This document shows positions 8,262 to 17,763 of a stretch of DNA of 64,000 nt, one piece after another. The DNA comes from an uncultured Aquitalea sp. Its GTDB lineage: Bacteria > Pseudomonadota > Gammaproteobacteria > Burkholderiales > Chromobacteriaceae. Under the pieces are notes generated by a model, which did no database searches, was not told the origin of the DNA, and saw only the letters and a list, made by a program, of their open reading frames with translations. Every line of letters starts with the position of its first letter. Within the stretch, counting starts at the first letter, position 1. The stretch spans positions 248,001 to 312,000 of the forward strand of contig NZ_CAMFLA010000001.1 of NCBI RefSeq assembly GCF_945957525.1, read 5' to 3'. The position numbers and the translations under genes were made by a program.

Positions 8262-8795
8262 TCATGGGTTCCCCGATGATAGCGCAGGCAGGAACAACAG
8301 GCGGTTGGCGTGGCGTTCACCCTCCATCTCGAACCAGGCTTCGCCCCGGTCCTGCAGCCCCATGCTCTGATAAAAAGCCAGGGCAGGCGCATTGCCGGCA
8401 TACACCGTCAGCCACAATCCGCCCTCGCCATGCTCGCGCGCCGCGGCCAGGGCGGCCTGCAACAGACGTCGGCCGAAACCTTGGCCGGCAAAGCGCGGCA
8501 TCACGTACAGGGTTTCCAGCTCCGCGCGGGTTTCCGGCACATTGTGCGCGGCAGCCTGCCAGCGCAGCTGGGCGTAAGCCAGCAAGTGGCCGTTGCGCTC
8601 CAGTACCCACAGCTGCCGCGAGGGATCGCTCAACACTTGCCGAAATGCTGCGGCGTTGAGCCCGGTCGCCACATAACGGGCCAGTGCAGGGCGCATGCCG
8701 TCAAGAGCGTAAGTGTGCAACCACACCAGCGTCGCCAGCGCCGACAAGCTGTCGGCATCGGCCTTGCCGGCCAGTCGCAACCGGGGTTCAGTCAT
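8262..8795 (-). CDS. GNAT family N-acetyltransferase
   Basis: 177 residues. A GNAT fold is visible: 'LETLYVMPRFAGQGFGRRLLQAALAAAREHG' holds the acetyl-CoA pyrophosphate-binding Q/RxxGxG/A loop, followed by 'LTVYAGNAPALAFYQSMGL', the usual NxxAxxFYxxxGF strand-helix. The acceptor substrate is unknown. The start at 8795 overlaps the end of bioC by 8 bases, so it is translated as the distal gene of the biotin cluster. Confidence 0.87.
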   Translation of the reverse strand: MTEPRLRLAGKADADSLSALATLVWLHTYALDGMRPALARYVATGLNAAAFRQVLSDPSRQLWVLERNGHLLAYAQLRWQAAAHNVPETRAELETLYVMPRFAGQGFGRRLLQAALAAAREHGEGGLWLTVYAGNAPALAFYQSMGLQDRGEAWFEMEGERHANRLLFLPALSSGNP

Positions 8796-9711
8796 GGCCC
8801 GGCTTGCCGCCCGGCCAGCTGCCCGGTTTGTGGAATTCGATCACCTGACGACCATCGGCCAAGGTCTTGCCCTTGCGTTCGTCCTTGCCCTTCCAGGCAT
8901 GGCCGTATACCACTTCGTAAGTGGCGGGCAGCGCATTGTCGCGGCGGCGCGCTTCGTAAGCCTGCTCCACCTTGCGCCAGGCCTGCTTGCCCATCAGGCC
9001 GCGACCGCGCCCGGCAGTGGCGTTGTGCGCGCCAATGGCCTTCAGGTCTTTCATCACTTCGCGCGCGCCTGGATAGGTCATGACGATCTTTTCCATGTCC
9101 ATCACCGGTTCGGCAAACCCCACCCGCATCAGCGCATCGCCCAGATCGTGCATGTCGATGAACTGATTGACGTGGGTGGCGGCGTCGGCGTGGCTGAAAG
9201 CCTCGCGCAGCTCGAACAGGGTATCCGGACCCAAGGTGGAAAACATCAGCATGCCTTCGGGCTTCAGTACGCGGCGGAATTCGGCGAACACGCTGTCCGG
9301 AATGTTGACCCACTGGATGGTGAGGTTGGACCAGATCATGTCCACGCTGCTGTCGGCCAAGGGCAGGCGCTCGACATCGGCGCACACTTGCCAGGGTTCG
9401 CGGCGGAACAGTTTTTTCAACAGGCCGTCTCCGGCCTGCTGACGTTCGCGCGAAGCTTGCAGCATGGCCTGGGCCAGATCCAGCTCCACCACGCGCGCCT
9501 CGGGATAGCGGGCGCGCAACCTGGCCGCGCCGTAGCCGGTGCCGGTACCGGCATCCAGAATCACTTGCGGCTGAAACTTGATGTAATCCAGCCGCTCTTC
9601 CATGCGGTCGGATACTTCGCGTTGCAGCACAGCGGCGGCGTCGTAGCTGCGAGCGGCCTTTTCAAAAGAGGCGCGCACGCGCGACTTGTCGGTATAAAAC
9701 GCTTCGCTCAT
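8788..9711 (-). CDS. bioC: Malonyl-ACP O-methyltransferase BioC
   Basis: 307 residues. Class I methyltransferase: N-terminal 'KSRVRASFEKAARSYDAAAVLQREVSDRM' is the BioC signature, motif I is 'ILDAGTGTGYGAARLRARYP', and 'MIWSNLTIQWVNIP' is also BioC-like. BioC methylates the free carboxyl of malonyl-ACP with SAM so that fatty-acid synthesis can build pimeloyl-ACP methyl ester. It follows bioH with a 4-base overlap. At 307 residues it is somewhat longer than E. coli BioC (about 250), with extra C-terminal sequence usual in betaproteobacteria. Confidence 0.93.
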   Translation of the reverse strand: MSEAFYTDKSRVRASFEKAARSYDAAAVLQREVSDRMEERLDYIKFQPQVILDAGTGTGYGAARLRARYPEARVVELDLAQAMLQASRERQQAGDGLLKKLFRREPWQVCADVERLPLADSSVDMIWSNLTIQWVNIPDSVFAEFRRVLKPEGMLMFSTLGPDTLFELREAFSHADAATHVNQFIDMHDLGDALMRVGFAEPVMDMEKIVMTYPGAREVMKDLKAIGAHNATAGRGRGLMGKQAWRKVEQAYEARRRDNALPATYEVVYGHAWKGKDERKGKTLADGRQVIEFHKPGSWPGGKPGHD

Positions 9712-10472
9712 GCGGAGGCTTCCAGATGCGGGGTCAGCTTGGCGAGAAACTCGTCCTGATGCGACAGGAACGGAGCATGCGAAGCCTGAGGGAATTCATG
9801 CAATACGGCGTCCAGCAGGGCTTCGTTCAGCCAGCGGCCGGCGCCGATGGGGGTGATGGCGTCGCGCACGCCGAAAAACAGCGCGACGGGGCAGCTGATG
9901 CGGCCGGCCAGTTCACGGGCGTCGGCCTCCAGCAACAGGCCCAGCGCCGGCAGCAAACCTTGCGGACGACCATGGGCAAACAGCTCTTCACGCACGGCTT
10001 TCACCGTATCGCGGGCGGCCGGCGCGCCCATCATCTGCAAGGCGAGAAAGCGCTCCAGCGTTTGCTCGAACGCGGTATCGAGGCTGGCGCCCACCGCCTC
10101 GATGGCGGCGCGCTGCTGCGCATGCGGCCAGCTGTCGTCGCGCACAAAGCGCGGGCTGGTGGCCACTAGCGACAGGCTGCGCACTTTGTCGGGATGGCGG
10201 GCCGCCCAATGCTGGGCGATCAAACCGCCCAGCGACCAGCCCACCACCTGCACCGGCAGAGGAAAATGACTGTCCAAGAGATCGGCCACCGCATCGGCGT
10301 CGAAGCGCGTCATGGCGTCGGATGCGCCATGACCGGGCAAATCCACCAGATGCACGCAAAAGCGCTCGGCCAGACGGTCCGCCACGCGGGAAAACACCCC
10401 GCCATGCAGGCCCCAGCCATGCAGCATCACCACATCCGGGCCATGGCCTCGGCTTTCGACAAACAGATTCAT
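9708..10472 (-). CDS. bioH: Pimeloyl-ACP methyl ester carboxylesterase BioH
   Basis: 254 residues, alpha/beta hydrolase. The oxyanion region is 'VVMLHGWGLHGGVF', the nucleophile Ser lies in 'VVGWSLGGLIAQHWA', the acid Asp is around 'FFGVRDAITPIGAG', and the catalytic His is in 'PQASHAPFLSH'. BioH removes the methyl group placed by BioC, releasing pimeloyl-ACP for BioF. The gene lies 6 bases after the methyltransferase gene and overlaps bioC, so the group is tightly coupled. Confidence 0.94.
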   Translation of the reverse strand: MNLFVESRGHGPDVVMLHGWGLHGGVFSRVADRLAERFCVHLVDLPGHGASDAMTRFDADAVADLLDSHFPLPVQVVGWSLGGLIAQHWAARHPDKVRSLSLVATSPRFVRDDSWPHAQQRAAIEAVGASLDTAFEQTLERFLALQMMGAPAARDTVKAVREELFAHGRPQGLLPALGLLLEADARELAGRISCPVALFFGVRDAITPIGAGRWLNEALLDAVLHEFPQASHAPFLSHQDEFLAKLTPHLEASA

Positions 10473-10478
10473 GGACCG

Positions 10479-11114
10479 TTAAATGGGGGAGGCAGGCGGC
10501 TTTCGCAAGAGCGCGATGCGAAAGAAACCGCCAAAGCCGGCCTCTTCCTCATGATCGCGCAGCAAGGCCGTGGCCGACTGGATATCGCCCAGTCGGCGGT
10601 TGATGTCGGTGGCCAGCACGCGGGTCACAAGGTTGGCCGAAGCCCGCAGCAATGAGGCGCGACCGCGATCCGGCAGGAATTTGTCGAACACCACCGCCTT
10701 GCCGCCCGGTTTCAGCACCCGCTCCACCTCGCGCAGGCAGGCTACCGGATCGGGGATCACCGCCAGAATCAGATGCAGCACCACTTTGTCCATGCTGTTG
10801 TCGGGCAGCTCCAGCCGCTGCGCATCCATCACGCGCGCGTCCACCGGCAAACCCAGCGCATGGGCGCGTTCGGCCAACCTGCGCAACATGCCTTCGGATA
10901 CATCCACCGCGGTCAGGCGATGGCAGCGCACCAGAAAATCCAGATCCAGCCCGGTACCCGCGCCGACAATCAGCACCTGATCCTCCGGCTGCGGGTTGAG
11001 CAGCGCAATGGCGCGCCGGCGACGCGCGGCGAAACCCTGCGCCAGCTTGTCGTATAGCGGCGCGTAGAGGTTGTAGCGCCACCGGTTGAAACGGGTGGCC
11101 AGCTCACGCCGCAT
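10479..11114 (-). CDS. Class I SAM-dependent methyltransferase (UbiE/PmtA-like)
   Basis: 211 residues. 'RWRYNLYAPLYDKLAQ' resembles the N-terminus of UbiE and phospholipid N-methyltransferases. 'DQVLIVGAGTGLDLDFL' is motif I, 'ALGLPVDARVMDAQRLELPD' motif II and 'EVERVLKPGGKAVVFDKF' motif III. The substrate is unknown; phosphatidylethanolamine or a quinone precursor is possible from the resemblance only. The ATG at 11114 overlaps the upstream GGDEF-EAL gene by 11 bases. The stop is 6 bases before bioH, placing it inside a biotin-gene transcript. It carries an antisense AAGGTTGGCCGAAG motif (10629-10642). Confidence 0.85.
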   Translation of the reverse strand: MRRELATRFNRWRYNLYAPLYDKLAQGFAARRRRAIALLNPQPEDQVLIVGAGTGLDLDFLVRCHRLTAVDVSEGMLRRLAERAHALGLPVDARVMDAQRLELPDNSMDKVVLHLILAVIPDPVACLREVERVLKPGGKAVVFDKFLPDRGRASLLRASANLVTRVLATDINRRLGDIQSATALLRDHEEEAGFGGFFRIALLRKPPASPI

Positions 11115-13950
11115 GGCGGAACTCTTGTACAAAACGGGCCAGGCGCTCCCAGTCGATGGCGGCGGCCGGCGCGGGCGCGGCAAAGTAGAACCCCTGCAGC
11201 TTGCCGCAACCCATCTCTTGCAGACGCTGCAGCTGGGAAGCGGTTTCCACCCCTTCCGCCACCACGTCCAGTCCCAGCGCCTGCGCCAGCGCAAGAATGG
11301 CGCGCACGATGGCGGCGGACTCTTCCTTGCGGTCCACATCGAACACAAAGGACTGGTCGATCTTCAGCACGTCGAAGCGGTAGCGGTGCAGATAGGACAA
11401 CGCGGAATAGCCGGTGCCGAAATCGTCCAGCGCCAGCTTCACGCCCAGCTCGTGCAGGGCCTGCATGACGGTGGCGGCGATATCCGGCACATCAATCAGC
11501 GCGCTCTCGGTGATTTCCAGATGCAACGTGGACGGCGGCAGCCGGTGCTCGTCGATGACGCCGCTCATCCAGGTCACCAGCTCCGGATCATGAAAGTTGG
11601 CCGAAGACAGGTTGATGTGCAGCGTGATATCCGGCCCCACCCTGGCCTCGTCCAGCCAGGCGCGCAGCTGGCGGCACGCCGCCTGGATCATGTAGCGATC
11701 CAGCCGGGTAATCAGGCCGCTCTCCTCCGCCATTGGCAGGAACATGGCCGGCGAAATCAGTCCACGCTGCGGGTGACGCCAGCGCACCAGGGTTTCGAAG
11801 CCCACCAGATGGCCGTCTCGGGCATCGATGAAAGGCTGGAAGTACGGTAGCAGCTGGTCTTCTTCTTCCAGCGCGCGGCGCAGTTCTGTTTCCAGCGCCA
11901 GCTGATCCGCCTGATTGATGCGCAGCTGGTGGTTGAACACGGTATACCCCTGCCGCCCTTGCTGCTTGGTGCAGTACATGGCGTGGTCGGCGTCGCGCAG
12001 TAGCTCATCGGCCTTGGCGTAGTGATCCTTGTCAGCCAGCACCACGCCCACGCTGGCGGTGGAAAACACCTCGCGGCCGGCCAGGATCACTGGCCGTTCG
12101 AACTCGCTGACGATGCGGCGGGCAATCATTTCGCAGCCTTCCAGCGTATCGGTGCCAAACAGCAACACAGCGAATTCATCGCCGCCCAACCGGGCGAGAA
12201 AGTCGTAATGACGCAAGCAGGCGCGGATGCGGGCGCCGGCCTCAAACAAGAGATGGTCGCCGGCCAGATGCCCCAGCGTATCGTTGACCAGCTTGAAGCG
12301 GTCCAGGTCGATGAAGATGACGCTGAAACGCGCGCCGCTGCCGTTGAGGTAGCCCTCCCAGGCACGACGCAGGGTCTTGGAAAAATAGGTGCGATTGGGC
12401 AGTTTGGTTAGCGGGTCGTGCAAACTGTCGAATTCCAGCTGGGCATTGACCGCATCCAGCTCGCTGGTGCGCTCCCGAACGCGCTCTTCCAGCTCGGCGT
12501 AGGCGTCCTGCAACTCCTGCATGGCCCGCACCCGCGCCAGCGCGGTGCCGATGTTGTTGGCGACAAACTCCAGCACTTCCTGGTCGCGGAAGCTGTAGCT
12601 GACTTCTTGCTGATAACTTTGTACAGACAGCACGCCCAGCAACTCATGACCGCAGTAAAGCGGCACGCCCAGCCAGCTCTTGGGTTGCGGCAAATAAGCA
12701 TCTTCCGGCAGGCTCGGGTTCACCGCATAGGTGTCCACCAACATGGGGCGGCCGCTATGCAGCACCTGCTCGACATAGCCCTTGCCGGGCCGGCGCGACT
12801 TGGGCGAGCTGACATGCTCGTCCGCACAGTAGGGGAAGCTCAGCAGATCGGTGGTCATGTTGTACAAGGCCACCTGGCAATTGCGCGCCGGTACCATCTC
12901 CACCAGCAGGCGGTGCAGGCCGGCAAGAAAGGCTTCCAGCGACAGGCTGGTATTGGAGAGGTCGGCTATGCGGAACAGCACATCCTGGAACCGTTCGGCG
13001 CGCTTGCGCTCCGCCATCTCCGAACGCAAACGGGCATTGATGCCCTCCAGCTCGCAAGTGCGCTGCCACACCTGCCTCTCCAGCTGGCTGCGATACAACA
13101 CCCGGTCGAGCGCATAGCCGACATGGCGGGCGACAAACAGGAACAGCGACTGGTCGGCCGACGTGCAAGGCGCCTGATTGGCGTAGAACTGCAATACCGC
13201 CGCGCCGATGATGGCTCCGCTGGCATTTTGCAAAGGCACGCCCATCCAGAGTTCCGGCATCGGCCCCCGCGGGGCCAGGTTTTCCAGCGCCTGCACTTCC
13301 TGTAGACGCTCGCGCGTCATGACCAGCGGCTTACCGCCGCGAATCAGCCAGCCCGTCAACGACCGCTGACTGGCCTCGTCATCCATCAAGTCCTCGGGAC
13401 GCGGCGGCGTCGGGTCGATCTGGTCGGCAAAATAGGGAAAGGTGAGCGAAGTCGTTTGCTCATCGTAGAGGGCGATGTAGAAATTGCTGGCGTCCATCAA
13501 CCGCATCAGCAACCGGTGCAACTGCGGCAGCAGGCTTTCCATCGAGGTGCATTCCACCGGCAACTGGCTGATTTCCAGCAAGGTGTCGTGAATGACGCGC
13601 GACTCGGCCTGCGTGGACAGCAGGCGGGCGCTTTGCAAATGCCCGGCCAGCAGTGCCGCCACGGCGGGAAGATTGTCCGGCCGCCTGCCCCGCCATACCA
13701 GCCAGCCGATGACTTCGTCCTGCGCCGTCAAAGGCGTGGCTCCGCCATCAGGCCCTGGCAAGCGCCCAGCCGACAACGCCTCAGCCGTTGTCAGAGTGTC
13801 TGCCGCCCCAACGGCGGCCAGCCTTTGCCATACGGAACCCACCAAGCCCCAGACTGCGGCGGCGGCAGGTTCGCCCTGTTGTTGCAACAGGGCCAAGGCA
13901 ATGCTGGCGGCCTCCTGCTGGGTGGACAGGTAATCAGCCGTACTCTTCAT
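11104..13950 (-). CDS. GAF-GAF-GGDEF-EAL c-di-GMP signalling protein
   Basis: 948 residues, no obvious transmembrane segment, so probably cytosolic. Two GAF-type sensor domains (about 130-290 and 325-470), a short coiled coil ('LEERVRERTSELDAVNAQLE'), then GGDEF (about 505-660) with an intact 'ARLGGDEFAVLL' near residue 590. The EAL domain (about 690-930) has 'GFETLVRWRHP', 'INLSSANFHDPEL', 'LALDDFGTGYSALSYL' and 'VVAEGVET'. Both cyclase and phosphodiesterase motifs look intact; which activity dominates cannot be told. It shares 11 bases with the downstream methyltransferase gene and lies between bioF and bioH. Confidence 0.93.
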   Translation of the reverse strand: MKSTADYLSTQQEAASIALALLQQQGEPAAAAVWGLVGSVWQRLAAVGAADTLTTAEALSAGRLPGPDGGATPLTAQDEVIGWLVWRGRRPDNLPAVAALLAGHLQSARLLSTQAESRVIHDTLLEISQLPVECTSMESLLPQLHRLLMRLMDASNFYIALYDEQTTSLTFPYFADQIDPTPPRPEDLMDDEASQRSLTGWLIRGGKPLVMTRERLQEVQALENLAPRGPMPELWMGVPLQNASGAIIGAAVLQFYANQAPCTSADQSLFLFVARHVGYALDRVLYRSQLERQVWQRTCELEGINARLRSEMAERKRAERFQDVLFRIADLSNTSLSLEAFLAGLHRLLVEMVPARNCQVALYNMTTDLLSFPYCADEHVSSPKSRRPGKGYVEQVLHSGRPMLVDTYAVNPSLPEDAYLPQPKSWLGVPLYCGHELLGVLSVQSYQQEVSYSFRDQEVLEFVANNIGTALARVRAMQELQDAYAELEERVRERTSELDAVNAQLEFDSLHDPLTKLPNRTYFSKTLRRAWEGYLNGSGARFSVIFIDLDRFKLVNDTLGHLAGDHLLFEAGARIRACLRHYDFLARLGGDEFAVLLFGTDTLEGCEMIARRIVSEFERPVILAGREVFSTASVGVVLADKDHYAKADELLRDADHAMYCTKQQGRQGYTVFNHQLRINQADQLALETELRRALEEEDQLLPYFQPFIDARDGHLVGFETLVRWRHPQRGLISPAMFLPMAEESGLITRLDRYMIQAACRQLRAWLDEARVGPDITLHINLSSANFHDPELVTWMSGVIDEHRLPPSTLHLEITESALIDVPDIAATVMQALHELGVKLALDDFGTGYSALSYLHRYRFDVLKIDQSFVFDVDRKEESAAIVRAILALAQALGLDVVAEGVETASQLQRLQEMGCGKLQGFYFAAPAPAAAIDWERLARFVQEFRHAA

Positions 13951-14023
13951 GTCATTATCGTAGTATGAGTTGTCCGGAAAGTCCGGTCATGCCACGAACA
14001 GGACACGATTCCCCCGTGAATCG

Positions 14024-15169
14024 TCATGCCGCCAACACGGCGCTCAGCACTCTCTCCAGCTGTTCTTCACCGTGAGCCGCCGACAAGGCAAGGCGCAGAC
14101 GGGCCGTCCCCTCCGGCACCGTGGGCGGGCGGATGGCTGGCACCCAGAACCCCTGCTCCTTCAACCTTGCGGCAAGCGACATCGCCTGCTCGTCGCAGCC
14201 TATGATAATGGGCTGTATCGGTGTACGGGAAGGGGCTAGCCGGAAACGTCCTTCGGCCAACCCTCGCCTTGCCTGGGCGATGCGATCCGCCAGCGCCTGG
14301 CGTCGCCAGGTCTCCTCCCGCATCACTTGCAAACTGGCCAGCACGCCGGCAGCCAGCGCCGGCGGTTGGGCGGTAGTGAAGATATAGCTTCTCGCCACAT
14401 TCACCAACCACGCCACCAGCGCGGCGCTGCCGGCGACAAAAGCGCCGGCCACGCCCGCAGCCTTGCCCAGCGTGGCCATATAGATCAGCCGTTCGCCATG
14501 CAAGCCTTGCTCGGTTGCGGAACCCCGCCCCTCGCCCAATACTCCGAATCCGTGCGCATCATCGATGTAAAGCCACGAATCATATTTATCGGCCAGTTCC
14601 TGCAATTTCTTTAATGGCGCTTCATCGCCATCCATGCTGTACACCGCATCCACGGCAATCAGGCGAGTGCGTGCCGGCGTGGTAGCCAGCAAATGTTCAA
14701 GCTGTTCGAGGTCATTGTGACGAAACCGGCGAAACTCTGCCCGTGACAGCAAACAGGCGTCGTTGAGCGAGGCGTGGTTGAGACGGTCGGCAAACACGGC
14801 ATCGCCACGCCCCACCAGACTGGTGATCACCGCCTGATTGGCGGCGTAACCAGAACCGAACATCAGCGCGGCCGGCATGCCGACAAAATCGGCCAACGCC
14901 GCCTCGGCTTCCTCGTGCAGGGCAAAGTGCCCGGCCACCAGATGCGAAGCGCCGCCGCCCAGCCCCCATTTTTCCAGCGCGTCCCTCACCGCACCCACCA
15001 GCCGAGGATGGTTGGCCAGGCCCAGATAGTCGTTGCTGGCAAAACCGACATAAGGCTTGCCGTCCACCACAATGTCGACCCCTTGCGGAGTCTCCAGCAG
15101 ATGGCGCTGGCGGTAGCGATGCCGATCACGCAAATCCTGCAGCGCGGCGGCGATGTCCTGATGACGCAT
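14024..15169 (-). CDS. bioF: 8-amino-7-oxononanoate synthase BioF
   Basis: 381 residues, PLP-dependent alpha-oxoamine synthase. 'YVGFASNDYLGLANHP' at the N-terminus, 'GGGASHLVAGH', the catalytic region 'YIDDAHGFGVLGE', and the PLP-binding lysine in 'ATLGKAAGVAGAFVAG'. It joins pimeloyl-ACP and alanine to give 7-keto-8-aminopelargonic acid. ATG at 15169. An AT-rich stretch with TATATA (15219-15235 on the minus strand) just upstream suggests its own promoter in addition to read-through from bioB. A sense GTTGGCCGAAG motif ends at 14251. Confidence 0.95.
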   Translation of the reverse strand: MRHQDIAAALQDLRDRHRYRQRHLLETPQGVDIVVDGKPYVGFASNDYLGLANHPRLVGAVRDALEKWGLGGGASHLVAGHFALHEEAEAALADFVGMPAALMFGSGYAANQAVITSLVGRGDAVFADRLNHASLNDACLLSRAEFRRFRHNDLEQLEHLLATTPARTRLIAVDAVYSMDGDEAPLKKLQELADKYDSWLYIDDAHGFGVLGEGRGSATEQGLHGERLIYMATLGKAAGVAGAFVAGSAALVAWLVNVARSYIFTTAQPPALAAGVLASLQVMREETWRRQALADRIAQARRGLAEGRFRLAPSRTPIQPIIIGCDEQAMSLAARLKEQGFWVPAIRPPTVPEGTARLRLALSAAHGEEQLERVLSAVLAA

Positions 15170-15244
15170 TGATTTTTTTCCGGGAAGCGAGGTTGGTCGA
15201 AAAGGCGAAAAATCATTCCTTATATATACATTTTTTTGAACCGG

Positions 15245-15256
15245 CTTCGGCCAACC
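15245..15256 (-). repeat. Intergenic copy of the GGTTGGCCGAAG motif
   Basis: Plus strand reads CTTCGGCCAACC, between bioB and bioF, outside any gene. It is one of 22 exact copies of the 11-base core GTTGGCCGAAG. A degenerate relative, GGTTGGTCGAAAAGG, lies nearby at 15191-15205. Confidence 0.6.
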
Positions 15257-15271
15257 CGCAAAACAGGGATT

Positions 15272-16255
15272 TCAGAGCGGCGAGAGGTCCAGTTTTTCCA
15301 TCAATTGGCGATCGGCGTCCACATCAGGATTACCGGTGGTCAACAGTTTGTCTCCATAGAAAATGGAGTTGGCGCCGGCCAGGAAACACAGCGCCTGCAT
15401 GGCTTCCGGCATCTCGCGGCGGCCGGCGGAAAGACGGACATAGCTCTTGGGCATGGTGATGCGGGCGACGGCGATGGTGCGGACGAATTCAGTCCAGTCA
15501 ATCGGCTCGGCGCCTTCCAGCGGCGTACCACCCACCTTCACCAGGTTATTGATCGGCACCGACTCCGGCTGCGGCGCCAGATTGGCCAGCTGCGCAATGA
15601 GGCCGGCGCGATCCGTGCGCGTTTCATTCATGCCGACGATGCCGCCGCAACAAACCGACAACCCGGCCTGGCGCACCTTGCCCAGCGTGTCCAGGCGGTC
15701 TTCATACTCGCGTGTCTGGATGATGTCGCCATACTTTTCCGGCGCGGTGTCCAAATTGTGATTGTAATAGTCGAGGCCGGCATCCTTGAGTTTTTCCGCC
15801 TGCCCGTCCTTCAGCAAACCAAAAGTGGCGCAAGTTTCCAGACCCAATGCCTTCACCTCGCTCACCATGCGCAGCGTCTGTTCCAGATCGGCGTCTTTCG
15901 GACCGCGCCAGGCCGCGCCCATGCAAAAGCGGCCGGCCCCGTTTGCCTTGGCGATGCGGGCTGCGCCGATCACCTCGTCCACCGTCATCATCGGCTGGTT
16001 CTCCACCGGCGTGTCGTGATGCACCGACTGCGGGCAGTAGCCGCAGTCCTCCGGACAGCCTCCGGTCTTGATGGAGATCAGCGTCGACAGCTGCACCTTG
16101 GTCGGATCAAAAAACTGGCGATGGATTTCCGCCGCGCGAAACACCAACTCCATGAACGGCAGTCCCAGCAGGGCCTCAATATCTGCTACGGACCAGTCGG
16201 CGGACTCGGGATGGAGGGTGGCGGGGCGGGAAAACTGAATGGTTTGCGTGCTCAT
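15272..16255 (-). CDS. bioB: Biotin synthase BioB
   Basis: 327 residues, radical-SAM enzyme. '[13 protein letters not shown]' carries the CxxxCxxC motif for the [4Fe-4S] cluster. '[16 protein letters not shown]', '[15 protein letters not shown]' and the C-terminal '[19 protein letters not shown]' are standard BioB segments, including ligands of the sacrificial [2Fe-2S] cluster. It inserts sulphur into dethiobiotin, the last step of biotin synthesis. The ATG at 16255 gives the normal N-terminus. bioA and bioD are not in the window. No BirA box was recognised in the 129-base gap to the divergent comF. Confidence 0.96.
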   Translation of the reverse strand: MSTQTIQFSRPATLHPESADWSVADIEALLGLPFMELVFRAAEIHRQFFDPTKVQLSTLISIKTGGCPEDCGYCPQSVHHDTPVENQPMMTVDEVIGAARIAKANGAGRFCMGAAWRGPKDADLEQTLRMVSEVKALGLETCATFGLLKDGQAEKLKDAGLDYYNHNLDTAPEKYGDIIQTREYEDRLDTLGKVRQAGLSVCCGGIVGMNETRTDRAGLIAQLANLAPQPESVPINNLVKVGGTPLEGAEPIDWTEFVRTIAVARITMPKSYVRLSAGRREMPEAMQALCFLAGANSIFYGDKLLTTGNPDVDADRQLMEKLDLSPL

Positions 16256-16384
16256 GACGTGACCTGGCAGGGAGATTTCCAGCGGCCGATCGGAAACAAC
16301 GACCGCACAGCGGGATAAAGGACAATTGGCGGCCAAAACAGGCTGCCTGACAGTAGTTGCTCCGCATCTTGCAGGCCCACTCCC

Positions 16385-17095
16385 ATGCTGTCAAATCTCA
16401 ATATGGCATTAGTTGACAAGTGCTCAATATTTAAACAGAACTGTTTGTTGTGCAAAGCACAAAACTGCTATTTCGGTCTCTGCGATGGCTGCCGCAGAGA
16501 CCTGCCGCGATTAGTTGGACCCAACTGCCCGATCTGCGCGGAACCAACATCGACAAGGGTAATCTGCGGTCGCTGCCAACATCGGCCACCCGCTTTTGAC
16601 GCACTACACGTTCCATACCGTTTTGGCTACCCCCTGAGCGAAATAATTTATGGATACAAATACGGAAAACGACTGGAGACAGGGGGAGTCCTTGCCAGAC
16701 TAATGACTGATTTCTGCCGAGAAACCGGGCTTTACAGCGATATTGTGCTACCTGTTCCCTTGGCAAATGAAAGACTTGCAGAGCGTGGATTCAATCAATC
16801 CGACGCACTGGCCCAAGCGATCGCTGATACAATGCAAAGCCGCTTTTCCGCCACACTGTGTTGGCGAAAACGCAACACCCTGCCGCAGGCCTCGCTCAAC
16901 CGCCGCGAAAGGCTGCGAAACCTGAAGAATGCATTTGGCGTAAAACAACGGATTGACGGGCTTTCCGTCGCCATTGTCGACGACGTCGCCACCAGTGGAG
17001 CGACCCTTTCCGCACTGGCCGAAATCCTCAAAAAACAGGGGGCAAAAAGGGTCGATGCGTGGGTGCTCGCAAGAGCATCCTTTTCAAAAACTTGA
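16385..17095 (+). CDS. comF: ComF family phosphoribosyltransferase-like protein
   Basis: 236 residues. Zinc-finger-like N-terminus (CxxC pairs in '[18 protein letters not shown]' and '[17 protein letters not shown]'), then a phosphoribosyltransferase fold with '[25 protein letters not shown]' and the PRPP-binding '[17 protein letters not shown]'. In naturally competent bacteria ComF acts in the cytosol during DNA uptake and integration. The start is the first ATG; an ATG 18 bases downstream is possible and no clear ribosome site was seen. The gene is noticeably AT-richer than its neighbours and uses many A/T-ending codons, hinting at different ancestry or weak selection. Confidence 0.9.
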   Translation: MLSNLNMALVDKCSIFKQNCLLCKAQNCYFGLCDGCRRDLPRLVGPNCPICAEPTSTRVICGRCQHRPPAFDALHVPYRFGYPLSEIIYGYKYGKRLETGGVLARLMTDFCRETGLYSDIVLPVPLANERLAERGFNQSDALAQAIADTMQSRFSATLCWRKRNTLPQASLNRRERLRNLKNAFGVKQRIDGLSVAIVDDVATSGATLSALAEILKKQGAKRVDAWVLARASFSKT

Positions 17096-17135
17096 CCAAG
17101 ATTTTGATTCTTTGGAACAATCCAGCCTGCCAACG

Positions 17136-17600
17136 ATGTTCACTGTTGTTCTTTTTCAGCCGGAAATCCCGCCCAATACGGGCAATGTGATTCGTTTATG
17201 TGCCAACACCGGCTGTGAACTGCATCTGGTCAAACCAATGGGTTTTCCCTTGGAAGACGCCAAGTTGCGACGTGCCGGGCTCGACTACCACGAGTACGCC
17301 CGAATCGTTGTCCACGAAAACTGGGCCGCCTGCCGGCAGGCCCTGCAAGGACGGCGGATTTTCGCTGCAACCACCAAGGGCGCCACGCGCCACGACCAGA
17401 TTTCTTTCCAATCCGGGGACGTTTTGCTGTTCGGTCCCGAATCCCGCGGCTTGCCGCCAGAAGTGCTGGAGGATTTTTCCCCATCACAGAGGATTCGTTT
17501 GCCCATGCGTCCCGAGTCGCGAAGCATGAACCTCTCCAACGCCGTCGCGGTGATGGTGTTCGAGGCCTGGCGACAGATCGGATTTGAAGGAGGAGGCTGA
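17136..17600 (+). CDS. trmL: tRNA (cytidine/uridine-34 2'-O)-methyltransferase TrmL
   Basis: 154 residues, SPOUT-class methyltransferase. 'LFQPEIPPNTGNVIRLCANTG' (motif 1), 'LLFGPESRGLPPEVLED' (motif 2) and 'IRLPMRPESRSMNLSNAVAVMVFEAWRQ' (motif 3, trefoil knot) are diagnostic. It methylates the wobble ribose of certain tRNA-Leu. The ATG at 17136 was chosen because 'MFTVVLFQPEIPPN' is the family N-terminus. It follows comF by 40 bases on the same strand. Confidence 0.94.
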   Translation: MFTVVLFQPEIPPNTGNVIRLCANTGCELHLVKPMGFPLEDAKLRRAGLDYHEYARIVVHENWAACRQALQGRRIFAATTKGATRHDQISFQSGDVLLFGPESRGLPPEVLEDFSPSQRIRLPMRPESRSMNLSNAVAVMVFEAWRQIGFEGGG

Positions 17601-17763
17601 TACGCAGCTCACAAGCCGGCCAACACAACCGGGCATTCGCCGCCGCATGCAGTACTGCGGCAACCGGTCCTGACCCGATTTCTCCGCACAACGCGGAATC
17701 AGGGTTCCCCGAAGACGGGCAGGACAGGCAGCAGCGATATGCCCAACAGCATAAGGGAGCTCT

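Noticed and set aside
16256-16384. BirA or BioR operator between bioB and comF
   Set aside because: No TTGTAAACC-type half-sites or other convincing dyad was found.
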